Counted from the first letter of the stretch, positions 50,455 through 57,828 are shown. The stretch: DNA of 64,000 bases from Gillisia sp. CAL575 (GCF_000403785.1 NZ_APHJ01000037.1:1-64000); one strand, 5' to 3'. Translations and numbers: made by a program. Notes: a model not told the origin generated them from the letters alone.

Positions 50455-51636
50455 ATGAACAATACACATATAGAAACTACAGCAATTAGAACCCAAGCAG
50501 AAAGAACTCAGAATTTGGAGCATTCGGTTCCTTTGTACTTAACATCAAGCTATGTTTTTGAAGACTCAGAGGATATGCGAGCATCTTTTGCTGAAGAAAA
50601 AGAAAGAAATATTTATAGCAGATATTCAAATCCGAATACCTCGGAATTTATAGATAAGATAGTGCTAATGGAAAAGGCAGAGGCAGGATTTGCGTTTGCA
50701 TCCGGCATGGCGGCAGTATTTTCCAGTTTGGCGGCCTTATTAAATAGCGGAGATCATATTGTTGCATGTAAATCTTTATTTGGGTCTACTCATGGCTTGT
50801 TCACGCAATATTTTCCCAAATGGAAAATTTCGCATAGTTATTTCAATATAAATGAATTGGATAGCATTGAAAATCTTATAAAACCAGAGACTAAAATTCT
50901 ATTTGCCGAATCCCCAACAAATCCCGGAGTAGATATTTTGGATCTGGATAAACTAGGTAAGATTGCTAAAAGGCATAATCTTATTTTAATCATAGATAAT
51001 TGCTTTGCAACGCCTTATCTTCAAAACCCTATAGTGTTTGGCGCAGATCTAGTTATTCACTCTGCAACAAAATTAATAGATGGGCAGGGCAGAGTCTTGG
51101 GTGGGGTTACCGTAGGAAGAGCAGATCTTATTAGAGAAATTTACTTGTTTTCAAGGAATACAGGCCCATCGATGTCTCCCTTTAATGCATGGGTGTTATC
51201 TAAGAGTTTGGAAACATTGCCAGTGCGACTGGAAAAGCATTGTGAAAATGCACTTAAAGTCGCTAAGTTCCTTGAAAAGCATGATGCAATTACGAATGTA
51301 AAATATCCATTTTTAAAGTCCCATCCCCAATATAAAATTGCCAAAAAGCAAATGAAATTGGGTGGAAATGTGATTGCTTTTGAAATAAAAAAAGGAATTG
51401 ATGCCGGAAGAAAATTTATCGATTCTATCAAATTATGCTCAATATCTGCAAATTTGGGGGACACCAGAAGTATACTAACTCATCCCGCATCTACCACGCA
51501 TAGTAAACTATCTAAATTAGATAGATTGGAATCTGGAATTACAGATGGACTCATAAGAATTTCGGTAGGTTTAGAGCATGTAGATGATATTATAAAAGAT
51601 CTTGACCAAGCTATAGCAGAAGGAGAAAATGTTTAA
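50455..51636 (+). CDS. trans-sulfuration PLP enzyme (MetZ/MetB-like)
   Basis: About 393 aa, the second Cys/Met-metabolism PLP enzyme in the cluster. THIETTAIRTQAERTQNLEH, IYSRYSNPNTSEFIDKIVLM, AGFAFASGMAAVFSSLAALL, VIHSATKLIDGQGRVLGGVT (PLP Lys) and NLGDTRSILTHPASTTHSKL. The GQGRVLGG context matches O-succinylhomoserine sulfhydrylase (MetZ) more than cystathionine synthase, but this needs phylogeny. The ATG at 50455 is chosen; an upstream TTG lies inside hsd1. Confidence 0.88.
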   Translation: MNNTHIETTAIRTQAERTQNLEHSVPLYLTSSYVFEDSEDMRASFAEEKERNIYSRYSNPNTSEFIDKIVLMEKAEAGFAFASGMAAVFSSLAALLNSGDHIVACKSLFGSTHGLFTQYFPKWKISHSYFNINELDSIENLIKPETKILFAESPTNPGVDILDLDKLGKIAKRHNLILIIDNCFATPYLQNPIVFGADLVIHSATKLIDGQGRVLGGVTVGRADLIREIYLFSRNTGPSMSPFNAWVLSKSLETLPVRLEKHCENALKVAKFLEKHDAITNVKYPFLKSHPQYKIAKKQMKLGGNVIAFEIKKGIDAGRKFIDSIKLCSISANLGDTRSILTHPASTTHSKLSKLDRLESGITDGLIRISVGLEHVDDIIKDLDQAIAEGENV

Positions 51637-51676
51637 AATATCTCTAGAATTTGGATAAAATCTTTTCAACTTTTAC

Positions 51677-51708
51677 TTGGTTTATAACTTATTGAGTTGT
51701 TAACTTTG
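51677..51708 (+). promoter_or_regulatory. promoter of the hsd2 attenuator
   Basis: TTG (51677-51679), 21-nt spacer, TAACTTTG (51701-51708). Same spacing and same distance (about 17-20 nt) to the leader ATG as the metY promoter. Confidence 0.7.
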
Positions 51709-51725
51709 TGCTATCAATTAAGACA

Positions 51726-51794
51726 ATGAAAAAGGTGATTTGTATAATGTATAAGTTAATGTGGGAAACCCCAACAGCAGCTGCATTTGCGTAA
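51726..51794 (+). CDS. leader peptide C, attenuator peptide of hsd2
   Basis: A 22-codon ORF beginning MKKVICIMYKLM, aligning residue by residue with leader A (shared Met1, Val4, Cys6, Met8, Met12, Pro16, Ala18, Ala22). It has fewer Met/Cys codons than A. GCAGC (51777-51781) can pair with GCTGC in the terminator 5' arm (51823-51827). It is followed by a terminator whose stem nearly repeats terminator A. Confidence 0.72.
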   Translation: MKKVICIMYKLMWETPTAAAFA

Positions 51795-51815
51795 AACTTA
51801 AAATATAAGAATTAC

Positions 51816-51845
51816 AAAAGCCGCTGCCAACACAGCGGCTTTTTT
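51816..51845 (+). terminator. attenuator terminator C
   Basis: AAAAGCCGCTG (51816-51826) pairs with CAGCGGCTTTT (51833-51843), loop CCAACA, T6. It has the same stem as terminator A and is 22 nt past the leader C stop. Confidence 0.88.
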
Positions 51846-51881
51846 GCTATCATAAATTGAAATTAGAGAGCCTATATTTAA

Positions 51882-51974
51882 ATGGATATAATCAAAGCAA
51901 ATATTATGTGTATTAGTAAACACTTTACTGTTTATTATATGTATCGCTCTTCTTTCAATTGCCAGAAATTTTAG
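51882..51974 (+). CDS. leader peptide D, second attenuator peptide of hsd2
   Basis: A 30-codon ORF starting MDIIKANIMCISKHF and ending FNCQKF, homologous at its end to leader B (MY-x-x-S-x-x-CQKF). Met/Cys codons are at 9, 10, 20 and 27. AATTGCCAGA (51957-51966) pairs without interruption with TCTGGTAATT (52009-52018), a 10-bp antiterminator (one G-U pair) that removes the 5' arm of terminator D and overlaps the stop region of the leader. Confidence 0.7.
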   Translation: MDIIKANIMCISKHFTVYYMYRSSFNCQKF

Positions 51975-52001
51975 ATTTTAAATTAGTTTATAGTTCAATC
52001 T

Positions 52002-52037
52002 AAATCCCTCTGGTAATTTTTCCGAAGGGATTTTTTT
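52002..52037 (+). terminator. attenuator terminator D
   Basis: AAATCCCTCTGG (52002-52013) pairs with CCGAAGGGATTT (52022-52033), with one mismatch and one G-U, then a T-run. It lies 106 nt before hsd2 and is related to terminator B. Confidence 0.82.
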
Positions 52038-52142
52038 CTTTCTAAAATATAAGTTAAAGTATGAGTTTTGGAGAGGATATTTTAAAATAAAAGCACACTT
52101 GGCTGAGTTATTGAAAACAGTCAAAACCTATTAAATGGGATT

Positions 52143-53213
52143 ATGAAAAAGATTCATGTAATACTCTTCGGAGTCGGGAATGTTGGGAGCTCATTGATCA
52201 ATCAGATCTTAGAAGCTAGAGAACAACTTAAAAAACAAAGCAAGCTAGAAATTAATATTCCAGTGGTGGTGAATTCTTCATCAGCTTTTTATGAAGAGAA
52301 GTGTGTGCGTCCTTCTTGGAAAACCGATTTTAAATATTTCGGGGTTTCTTATACAGTAGATTCTGTTTTAAATTATATCAAAAGAGAAAAGTTTAAAAAT
52401 GTGATCATCGTAGATGCAACAGCAAGTAAAGAGTTTGTAAGGAATTATTCAACTTTCATAAAGAATGGGTATGATATTGTAGCATCTAATAAATCTGCTA
52501 ATACCTTATCTTATATTTTCTATAATAATTTAAGAAAACAACTCAGGAAAAATAAAACTGAGTTTTTATATGAAACTAATGTTGGTGCAGGATTGCCAAT
52601 TATCCAAACACTTCAGAGGTTATATGCTTCAGGAGAAAAGGTTACAAAGGTAAGAGGGGTGTTTTCTGGATCGTTAAGTTATATTTTCAACGAATTTTCT
52701 AAGCAGAATAAAATGTTTGATTCCCTAATGGCTGAAGCTGGGATTAGAGGACTTACAGAGAGAGACCCTAGAATAGATCTTTCTGGGAATGATGTAGCCG
52801 AAAAATTGCTTGTTTTAGCACGGGAGTTAAAGATGAAAAAAGAACTTAGGGATGTTAAAATCGAAAGTTTAGTGCCTAAGCATTTAAATGGACGAAGTTC
52901 AGTTTCACATTTCAAGGATAACATGAGCGATCTCAATTTAGATTTTGACGAGTTGAGAGACGAATTAAAGCCAGATGAAGTGTTAAGACATATTGGAGAG
53001 TTAGATGTTGTAACTGGAAATCTAGAGGTTAAATTGGTTAAAGAAAAAACCAATACTGCTTTTGGGAGTCTTAAGAATGCGGAAGCTTCTTTTGAGATCT
53101 ATACAGAATCTCATGGGCAATTTCCTATAATAATTCAAGGTGCTGCAGCGGGAACTGGTGTAGCGGCAAGAGGAATTCTCTCAGATTTAACTAAATTAGC
53201 AGAAAAATACTAA
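52143..53213 (+). CDS. homoserine dehydrogenase 2
   Basis: 356 aa paralogue of the enzyme at 49365, colinear throughout (IHVILFGVGNVGSSLINQIL, DATASKEFVRNYSTFI, LYETNVGAGLPIIQTLQRLY, RGVFSGSLSYIFNEFSKQNK, DPRIDLSGNDVAEKLLVLAR). No ACT domain. It has its own promoter and twin attenuators, so leader and gene appear to have been duplicated together. It ends in a normal terminator. Confidence 0.92.
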   Translation: MKKIHVILFGVGNVGSSLINQILEAREQLKKQSKLEINIPVVVNSSSAFYEEKCVRPSWKTDFKYFGVSYTVDSVLNYIKREKFKNVIIVDATASKEFVRNYSTFIKNGYDIVASNKSANTLSYIFYNNLRKQLRKNKTEFLYETNVGAGLPIIQTLQRLYASGEKVTKVRGVFSGSLSYIFNEFSKQNKMFDSLMAEAGIRGLTERDPRIDLSGNDVAEKLLVLARELKMKKELRDVKIESLVPKHLNGRSSVSHFKDNMSDLNLDFDELRDELKPDEVLRHIGELDVVTGNLEVKLVKEKTNTAFGSLKNAEASFEIYTESHGQFPIIIQGAAAGTGVAARGILSDLTKLAEKY

Positions 53214-53254
53214 AAGCAATTTCATCTTAATTGTTAATGCTGCAAAAGACAATT

Positions 53255-53297
53255 AGCCTCCTGAATCAAATTTATTTTGAGTTAGGAGGCTTTTGTT
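53255..53297 (+). terminator. terminator of hsd2
   Basis: AGCCTCCT (53255-53262) pairs with AGGAGGCT (53284-53291), loop of about 21 nt, followed by TTTGTTTTT. It closes the methionine cluster. Confidence 0.75.
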
Positions 53298-53354
53298 TTT
53301 AAGGTTATTAAGATGAAATATGAGCTAGAGAAATTATTTATCTATATTCGCTAA

Positions 53355-53762
53355 ATGCTTTCAAAAAAGACCAAATACGGCATTAAGGCTTTATCCTATC
53401 TGGCCAAAAGGACGGATAAATCTCCTGTTCAAACCGCAGAGATTGCTAGAAGTGAGAACATCTCTCCCAAATTTTTGGAAAGTATTTTATTGACTTTACG
53501 TAAGTCTGGTTTTCTAGGTGCTAAAAAAGGAAAAGGAGGAGGTTATTATTTGATAAAGGATCCAAATGAAATTCAAATGACAACTGTAATTCGTGTATTA
53601 GAAGGCCCTATAGCCATGCTTCCATGCGTTAGTTTGAATTATTATGAAAAGTGCGAAGACTGCCCAGACGAGCTTACTTGTTCCGTTCATAAATTGATGA
53701 TTGAAGTAAGAGACAGTACGCTTAAAGTATTAGGTGAAAAAACCTTAGCCGATCTTGCTTAG
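53355..53762 (+). CDS. Rrf2-family transcriptional regulator
   Basis: 135 aa winged-helix regulator. KTKYGIKALSYLAKRTDKSP and IARSENISPKFLESILLTLR form the HTH; GAKKGKGGGYYLIKDPNEI is the wing. Three cysteines (LPCVSLNYYEKCEDCPDELTCS has four counting the last) are spaced roughly like the IscR cluster ligands. Its position directly before sulfate-assimilation genes suggests a CymR-like cysteine regulator (inference). A -7-like TATATTCG lies just before the ATG. Confidence 0.85.
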   Translation: MLSKKTKYGIKALSYLAKRTDKSPVQTAEIARSENISPKFLESILLTLRKSGFLGAKKGKGGGYYLIKDPNEIQMTTVIRVLEGPIAMLPCVSLNYYEKCEDCPDELTCSVHKLMIEVRDSTLKVLGEKTLADLA

Positions 53763-53843
53763 TCGGTCATCTTCAGTAGAGTATAAATACTGTTAAAATT
53801 TAATTTAATTTTAATTTAAGTGGCATATATCAATATTGTAGTT

Positions 53844-53851
53844 TATATTTG
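53844..53851 (+). promoter_or_regulatory. -7 box of the cysH1-sir operon
   Basis: TATATTTG, a perfect TAnnTTTG, 56 nt before the DUF2061 ATG. The -33 element is weak (TGG at the expected place). The putative Rrf2 operator begins 7 nt downstream, over the expected start point. Confidence 0.55.
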
Positions 53852-53858
53852 TTTAATA

Positions 53859-53883
53859 ACCTACTAAGCCGATAGGTTTATAG
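53859..53883. promoter_or_regulatory. putative Rrf2 operator 1
   Basis: ACCTACTAAGCCGATAGG followed by TTTATAG. It matches the site at 59590-59614 in 20 of 25 positions (ACCTAyTAAkCCkATAGGwTwATAG). It has the imperfect inverted repeat CCTAC/ATAGG with a 7-nt centre and lies over the predicted transcription start of DUF2061-cysH1-sir. Confidence 0.6.
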
Positions 53884-53907
53884 TTTTATGTTAGAAATAA
53901 ATATGTA

Positions 53908-54156
53908 ATGTTATTAGATCAAGTTAATAAAAGCAATTATAAACAGGATAAGGTTACCGAGCGACCCTTGAGAAGTGTGCTTAAGGCTATAAGCTGGAGG
54001 GTAGTTGGAACTATTGATACTATAGTTATTTCATGGGTTTTAACTGGGGAGATGAAAACTGCGCTTGCAATTGGATCTGTAGAACTGGTAACAAAGATGT
54101 TGCTTTATTTTGGGCATGAACGGATTTGGGATAGAATAAATTATGGGAGACAATAA
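53908..54156 (+). CDS. DUF2061 membrane protein of the sulfate-assimilation operon
   Basis: 82 aa. ERPLRSVLKAISWRVVGTID, TIVISWVLTGEMKTALAIGS and VELVTKMLLYFGHERIWDRI give the DUF2061 pattern, with two hydrophobic helices. Function unknown; the family is often found in cys operons, which suggests a role in sulfite/sulfate transport or reductase assembly. It is 2 bp before cysH1. Confidence 0.82.
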   Translation: MLLDQVNKSNYKQDKVTERPLRSVLKAISWRVVGTIDTIVISWVLTGEMKTALAIGSVELVTKMLLYFGHERIWDRINYGRQ

Positions 54157-54158
54157 TT

Positions 54159-54788
54159 ATGAAAAAATATTCAGAAAGTGAGTTGAAGGCTCTCAACCAA
54201 CAATTTAAGGGTATTAGTCCATCAGAAATAATCCAGTGGGCCGTGGAAAGAAGTGATCGTCCAGTAGTGACCACAAATTTCAGACCTTATGAAGCAGCCA
54301 TATTAAATGCTTGCGTTCAGATTGACCCTAAAATGACGGTTGTTTGGTGTGATACAGGATATAATACTCCTCAAACATATCTTTATGCAAGATCTGTAAT
54401 TAAAGGGTTGAGTTTGAATGTGAAGGTTTATTCACCTCTTCAAACTGCAGCTTATAGAGACGCTATTTTTGGGGGCATTCCTAAAATTGATAATCCTTTA
54501 CATGATGAGTTTACCCATCAAGTAAAATCAGAGCCTTTTAAACGAGCAATGGAAGAGCAATTACCAGATGTTTGGTTTACTAATCTTCGAAAAGGGCAAA
54601 CCGCATTTAGTGATAGTATAGAAATTCTAAACTATAGTAAAGATGGGGTATTAAAGATTAGTCCATTCTGTCATTGGACAGATGAGCAACTGGATAAATA
54701 CCTGTTGGAGCATAATTCACCGAATAAATTTAAATATTTTGATCTCACTAGAGTAATAGACAACAGAGAGTGGGGTTTGCAAGCTTAA
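54159..54788 (+). CDS. cysH: PAPS/APS reductase paralogue lacking the catalytic Cys
   Basis: 209 aa, CysH family (adenylylsulfate/phosphoadenylylsulfate reductase fold). VVTTNFRPYEAAILNACVQ, VVWCDTGYNTPQTYLYA and WFTNLRKGQTAFSDSIEIL are conserved. The C-terminal active-site motif, normally ECGLH, reads REWGLQA: the redox Cys and the His are both replaced. The paralogue at 59690 keeps RECGLHS. So this copy probably cannot form the thiosulfonate intermediate and may be regulatory, structural or decaying. It is otherwise intact, in an operon with sulfite reductase. Confidence 0.85.
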   Translation: MKKYSESELKALNQQFKGISPSEIIQWAVERSDRPVVTTNFRPYEAAILNACVQIDPKMTVVWCDTGYNTPQTYLYARSVIKGLSLNVKVYSPLQTAAYRDAIFGGIPKIDNPLHDEFTHQVKSEPFKRAMEEQLPDVWFTNLRKGQTAFSDSIEILNYSKDGVLKISPFCHWTDEQLDKYLLEHNSPNKFKYFDLTRVIDNREWGLQA

Positions 54789-54798
54789 AAACTGAACA

Positions 54799-54861
54799 AT
54801 GAAAAATACCATTTTTATAAAATCATGTTATATGTGTATAGGCAATAAACCTTACACCTAA
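54799..54861 (+). CDS. leader peptide E, Cys attenuator peptide of sulfite reductase
   Basis: A 20-codon ORF whose middle reads KSCYMCIG (Cys codons at 54826-54828 and 54835-54837, Met between). It begins 10 nt after the cysH1 stop, so it is an intra-operon attenuator. CACCTAAAAG (54855-54864), which contains the leader stop codon, pairs 9/10 with CTTTTAAGTG (54893-54902), the inner 5' arm of terminator E. Stalling at Cys would expose it and allow read-through to sir. Confidence 0.78.
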   Translation: MKNTIFIKSCYMCIGNKPYT

Positions 54862-54888
54862 AAGCTATTTCTATAAGTTTATTATAAG

Positions 54889-54924
54889 AGTCCTTTTAAG
54901 TGTTTCACTTTAAAGGACTTTTTT
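54889..54924 (+). terminator. attenuator terminator E
   Basis: AGTCCTTTTAAGTG (54889-54902) pairs 13/14 with CACTTTAAAGGACT (54906-54919), loop TTT, T6. It lies 21 nt before the sir ATG, inside the operon. Confidence 0.87.
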
Positions 54925-54944
54925 CATTTTAAAAATTAATACTC

Positions 54945-57038
54945 ATGCAAAGTTTTAGAACAGAACTAGAAAATCCGATTGTACAAAAGGATATTCTGGA
55001 TTTAGAAAAAAAGATCAGGTTATTTCGAGAAGGAAAAGCCGATGAAGAAAAATTTAGAAGTCTAAGGTTGGCGCGTGGTGTATATGGCCAGCGTCAAGCC
55101 GGAGTCCAGATGGTGAGAATAAAACTACCATTTGGTAAAGTGTCTTCAGAACAACTTCATAGGATAGCTGATGTTTCCGATGAATATTCCACAGGAAGGT
55201 TACACATTACCACAAGGCAGGATATCCAGATTCATCATGTTAGTTTGGATAGAACTCCGGAACTTTGGTCTCAACTTGAAAAAGATGACATCACGTTGCG
55301 TGAAGCCTGTGGTAATACGGTAAGAAATATCACCGCGTCTCCCACAGCAGGAATAGACGTAAATGAGCCTTTTGATGTTTCCCCTTATGCTCACGCTATG
55401 TTTCAGTTCTTTTTAAGAAACCCTATTTGTCAGGAAATGGGTAGAAAGTTCAAGATCTCCTTTTCATCTTCAGAAGAAGATTCGGCTTTAAGTTTTATAC
55501 ATGATCTTGGTTTTATAGCTAAGATAGAGAATGGAAAACGCGGATTTAAGGTGATGCTTGGTGGAGGATTGGGTTCTCAGCCAAGACATGCCGATGTGCT
55601 ATACGATTTTATTGAAACTGAAAATATCATAGAACTAACAGAATCTGTACTACGTGTTTTTGATAGATATGGAGAGCGAGCAAAACGTCTAAAAGCCAGA
55701 ATGAAATTCTTGATCAAGGATATTGGAAAAGAGGCATTTGTGGAATTGGTAGCTGCACAAAAAACTGCGCTATCAGGAGAAAAAGTGGAATTTGATCTTG
55801 CAGCCTTTGAAACCGAGCCACTGTTACAGGATTTAGAAGCTCCTTCGGTGATCATAAAAGATCTTAAGGCATATGAAATTTGGAAATCCACAAATGTTCA
55901 AGCTCAAAAACAAGAAGGATTGTACGCAATTGGAATTCGAGTTCCATTAGGTGATTTCTACACGGGTGCGGCAAGGAAACTTGCAGATCTTATTAAAAAA
56001 TATGCAGGAAATGAACTCAGGTTCACTTTACGTCAGGATATTTTACTGAGGCATGTACGAGAAGATTTGTTGCCATTCTTTTATGCTGAATTAAAAGAAC
56101 TTGGTTTTGCAGAACCAGGTTATAATAAAACGATAGATATCACTGCCTGCCCAGGCACAGATACCTGTAATCTTGGAATAGCTAGTAGTACGGGAATTGC
56201 AGATGTATTAGAAGATGTAATTAAAGAGGAGTTTCCGCAATATATCAACGGGAAGGATATCACCATCAAAATTAGCGGATGTATGAATGCTTGTGGGCAG
56301 CACAATATGGCTGAAATAGGTTTTCAAGGGATGTCTATAAAGGTTGGTAAAAGTGTTGCTCCGGCATTGCAAATTTTACTAGGGGGTGGAGTCCTTGGAA
56401 ATGGAAAGGGGCGCTTTTCAGATAAGGTCCTAAAGATTCCTAGTAAACGCGGCCCGCAGGCTTTGCGTATTCTACTAAATGACTTCGAGAGTTCGTCTTT
56501 AAATAATGAAAAATTCATCAATTATTATGATAGGCAGGGGAAAACATATTTCTATGATCTTTTAAAAGAGTTATCTGATACTTCCAATATCACAGAAAAC
56601 GAGTTTGTAGACTGGGGACATGAGAAACCTTATATACAGGCCGTTGGGGTAGGAGAGTGTGCCGGTGTAATTATAGATCTTATAGCTACGCTTCTTTTTG
56701 AAAGCGAGGAGAAAATCGATAATTCAAGAAGTGCATTAGAAAGAAAGGCTTGGGCAGATAGTATTTACCATTCCTATACTTCCATTGTGAATTCAGCTAA
56801 AGCATTATTGTTATCAGATGATGTTTCAACCAACACACAGGCTGGGATCATTGCTCAATTCGATGAACTATTTGTGCAAACCGAAAAGATTTCTCTTTCT
56901 ACTTCTTTTAAGGAATTTGCTTATCAGCTAAATGAAAGAGCGCCCACTGAAGAATTTGCAGTGAAATATTTAGAAGACGCACGTCTGTTTCTTAAAAAGG
57001 CAGATGCCTATAGAACAAAGGAGGTAAACCATGTATAA
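54945..57038 (+). CDS. siroheme sulfite reductase (ferredoxin type) with C-terminal HEPN-like domain
   Basis: 697 aa. The nitrite/sulfite reductase ferredoxin-like half-domains span residues 1-540: YSTGRLHITTRQDIQIHHVS, ACGNTVRNITASPTAGID, TGAARKLADLIKKYAGNELR, and the siroheme-4Fe4S ligands in TACPGTDTCNLGIASSTG (near residue 400) and ISGCMNACGQHNMAEIGF (near 445). The last ~150 residues are helical (WADSIYHSYTSIVNSAKALL, FKEFAYQLNERAPTEEFAVK) and resemble HEPN domains. It reduces sulfite to sulfide; siroheme comes from the next two genes and electrons from fnr. Confidence 0.92.
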   Translation: MQSFRTELENPIVQKDILDLEKKIRLFREGKADEEKFRSLRLARGVYGQRQAGVQMVRIKLPFGKVSSEQLHRIADVSDEYSTGRLHITTRQDIQIHHVSLDRTPELWSQLEKDDITLREACGNTVRNITASPTAGIDVNEPFDVSPYAHAMFQFFLRNPICQEMGRKFKISFSSSEEDSALSFIHDLGFIAKIENGKRGFKVMLGGGLGSQPRHADVLYDFIETENIIELTESVLRVFDRYGERAKRLKARMKFLIKDIGKEAFVELVAAQKTALSGEKVEFDLAAFETEPLLQDLEAPSVIIKDLKAYEIWKSTNVQAQKQEGLYAIGIRVPLGDFYTGAARKLADLIKKYAGNELRFTLRQDILLRHVREDLLPFFYAELKELGFAEPGYNKTIDITACPGTDTCNLGIASSTGIADVLEDVIKEEFPQYINGKDITIKISGCMNACGQHNMAEIGFQGMSIKVGKSVAPALQILLGGGVLGNGKGRFSDKVLKIPSKRGPQALRILLNDFESSSLNNEKFINYYDRQGKTYFYDLLKELSDTSNITENEFVDWGHEKPYIQAVGVGECAGVIIDLIATLLFESEEKIDNSRSALERKAWADSIYHSYTSIVNSAKALLLSDDVSTNTQAGIIAQFDELFVQTEKISLSTSFKEFAYQLNERAPTEEFAVKYLEDARLFLKKADAYRTKEVNHV
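57017..57025 (+). promoter_or_regulatory. canonical Shine-Dalgarno site of cobA
   Basis: AAAGGAGGT five nt before the cobA ATG (57031), inside the end of sir. Such sites are rare in Bacteroidetes, where most starts here have none. It may ensure translation across the 8-nt gene overlap. Confidence 0.7.
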
Positions 57039-57828
57039 TATACCAAAATTAAGTATAGTTGGTGCAGGTCCGGGAGATCCGGAATTAATCACTATTAAAG
57101 CAGTAAAAGCTTTACAATCTGCTCAGGTTGTATTGTATGACGCACTTATAAACCGAGAGCTGTTGGAATATGCACCACAAGCCAAGCATATTTTTGTTGG
57201 AAAACGTAAAGATAAGCATAGATATAGTCAGGATGAAATCAATGAATTGATCGTGAAGTATGCTTTAGAACAAGGTCATGTGGTAAGATTAAAAGGGGGA
57301 GATCCATTCATTTTTGGAAGAGGATCTGAAGAAATTGACTATGCCAGAAGTAAAGGTCTGGAAACTGCGGTAGTTTCAGGGATTACATCTTCTATAGCCG
57401 TTCCTGCAAATGTGGGAATTCCTTTGACCAAACGTGGTGTTTCCGAAAGTTTCTGGGTGATCACAGGAACAACATCTAAGCGAAAACTCTCTGCCGACGT
57501 AAAACTTGCTGCACAATCTACCGCCACTGTTGTGATCTTAATGGGAATGGCAAAGCTTGCAGAAATTGTGGAGATATTTTCTGGGTTTGGAAAACAAGAT
57601 ATACCGGTTGGGATCATTCAAAATGGCACAACTTTAAACGAAAGATTTGGGTTTGGCAGTATCAAGGATATTGAGAAAGTTGTGGAAGACAAACAATTAA
57701 GTGCACCGGCTATTATTGTAATTGGTGAGGTAGTAAAGGAAAGTCATTATTTGCAAGCCGTAGTTCAAAATCTACAAGCTCTTCCAAAGACTTCCAAAGT
57801 AAGAATATCTCAAATTGATGCCGCCTAG
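57031..57828 (+). CDS. cobA: uroporphyrinogen-III C-methyltransferase
   Basis: 265 aa SUMT that makes precorrin-2 with two SAM. LSIVGAGPGDPELITIKAVK at the N-terminus, VVLYDALINRELL, VRLKGGDPFIFGRGSEEIDY near residue 87, VVSGITSSIAVPANVGIPLT near residue 113, and GIIQNGTTLNER near residue 195 are characteristic. It overlaps sir by 8 nt and is 2 bp before sirC: siroheme supply for the reductase. Confidence 0.95.
   Translation: MYNIPKLSIVGAGPGDPELITIKAVKALQSAQVVLYDALINRELLEYAPQAKHIFVGKRKDKHRYSQDEINELIVKYALEQGHVVRLKGGDPFIFGRGSEEIDYARSKGLETAVVSGITSSIAVPANVGIPLTKRGVSESFWVITGTTSKRKLSADVKLAAQSTATVVILMGMAKLAEIVEIFSGFGKQDIPVGIIQNGTTLNERFGFGSIKDIEKVVEDKQLSAPAIIVIGEVVKESHYLQAVVQNLQALPKTSKVRISQIDAA

Noticed and set aside
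52679-53053. A 124-codon minus-strand ORF inside hsd2
   Set aside because: Antisense shadow of a conserved dehydrogenase; no own promoter or start signal.
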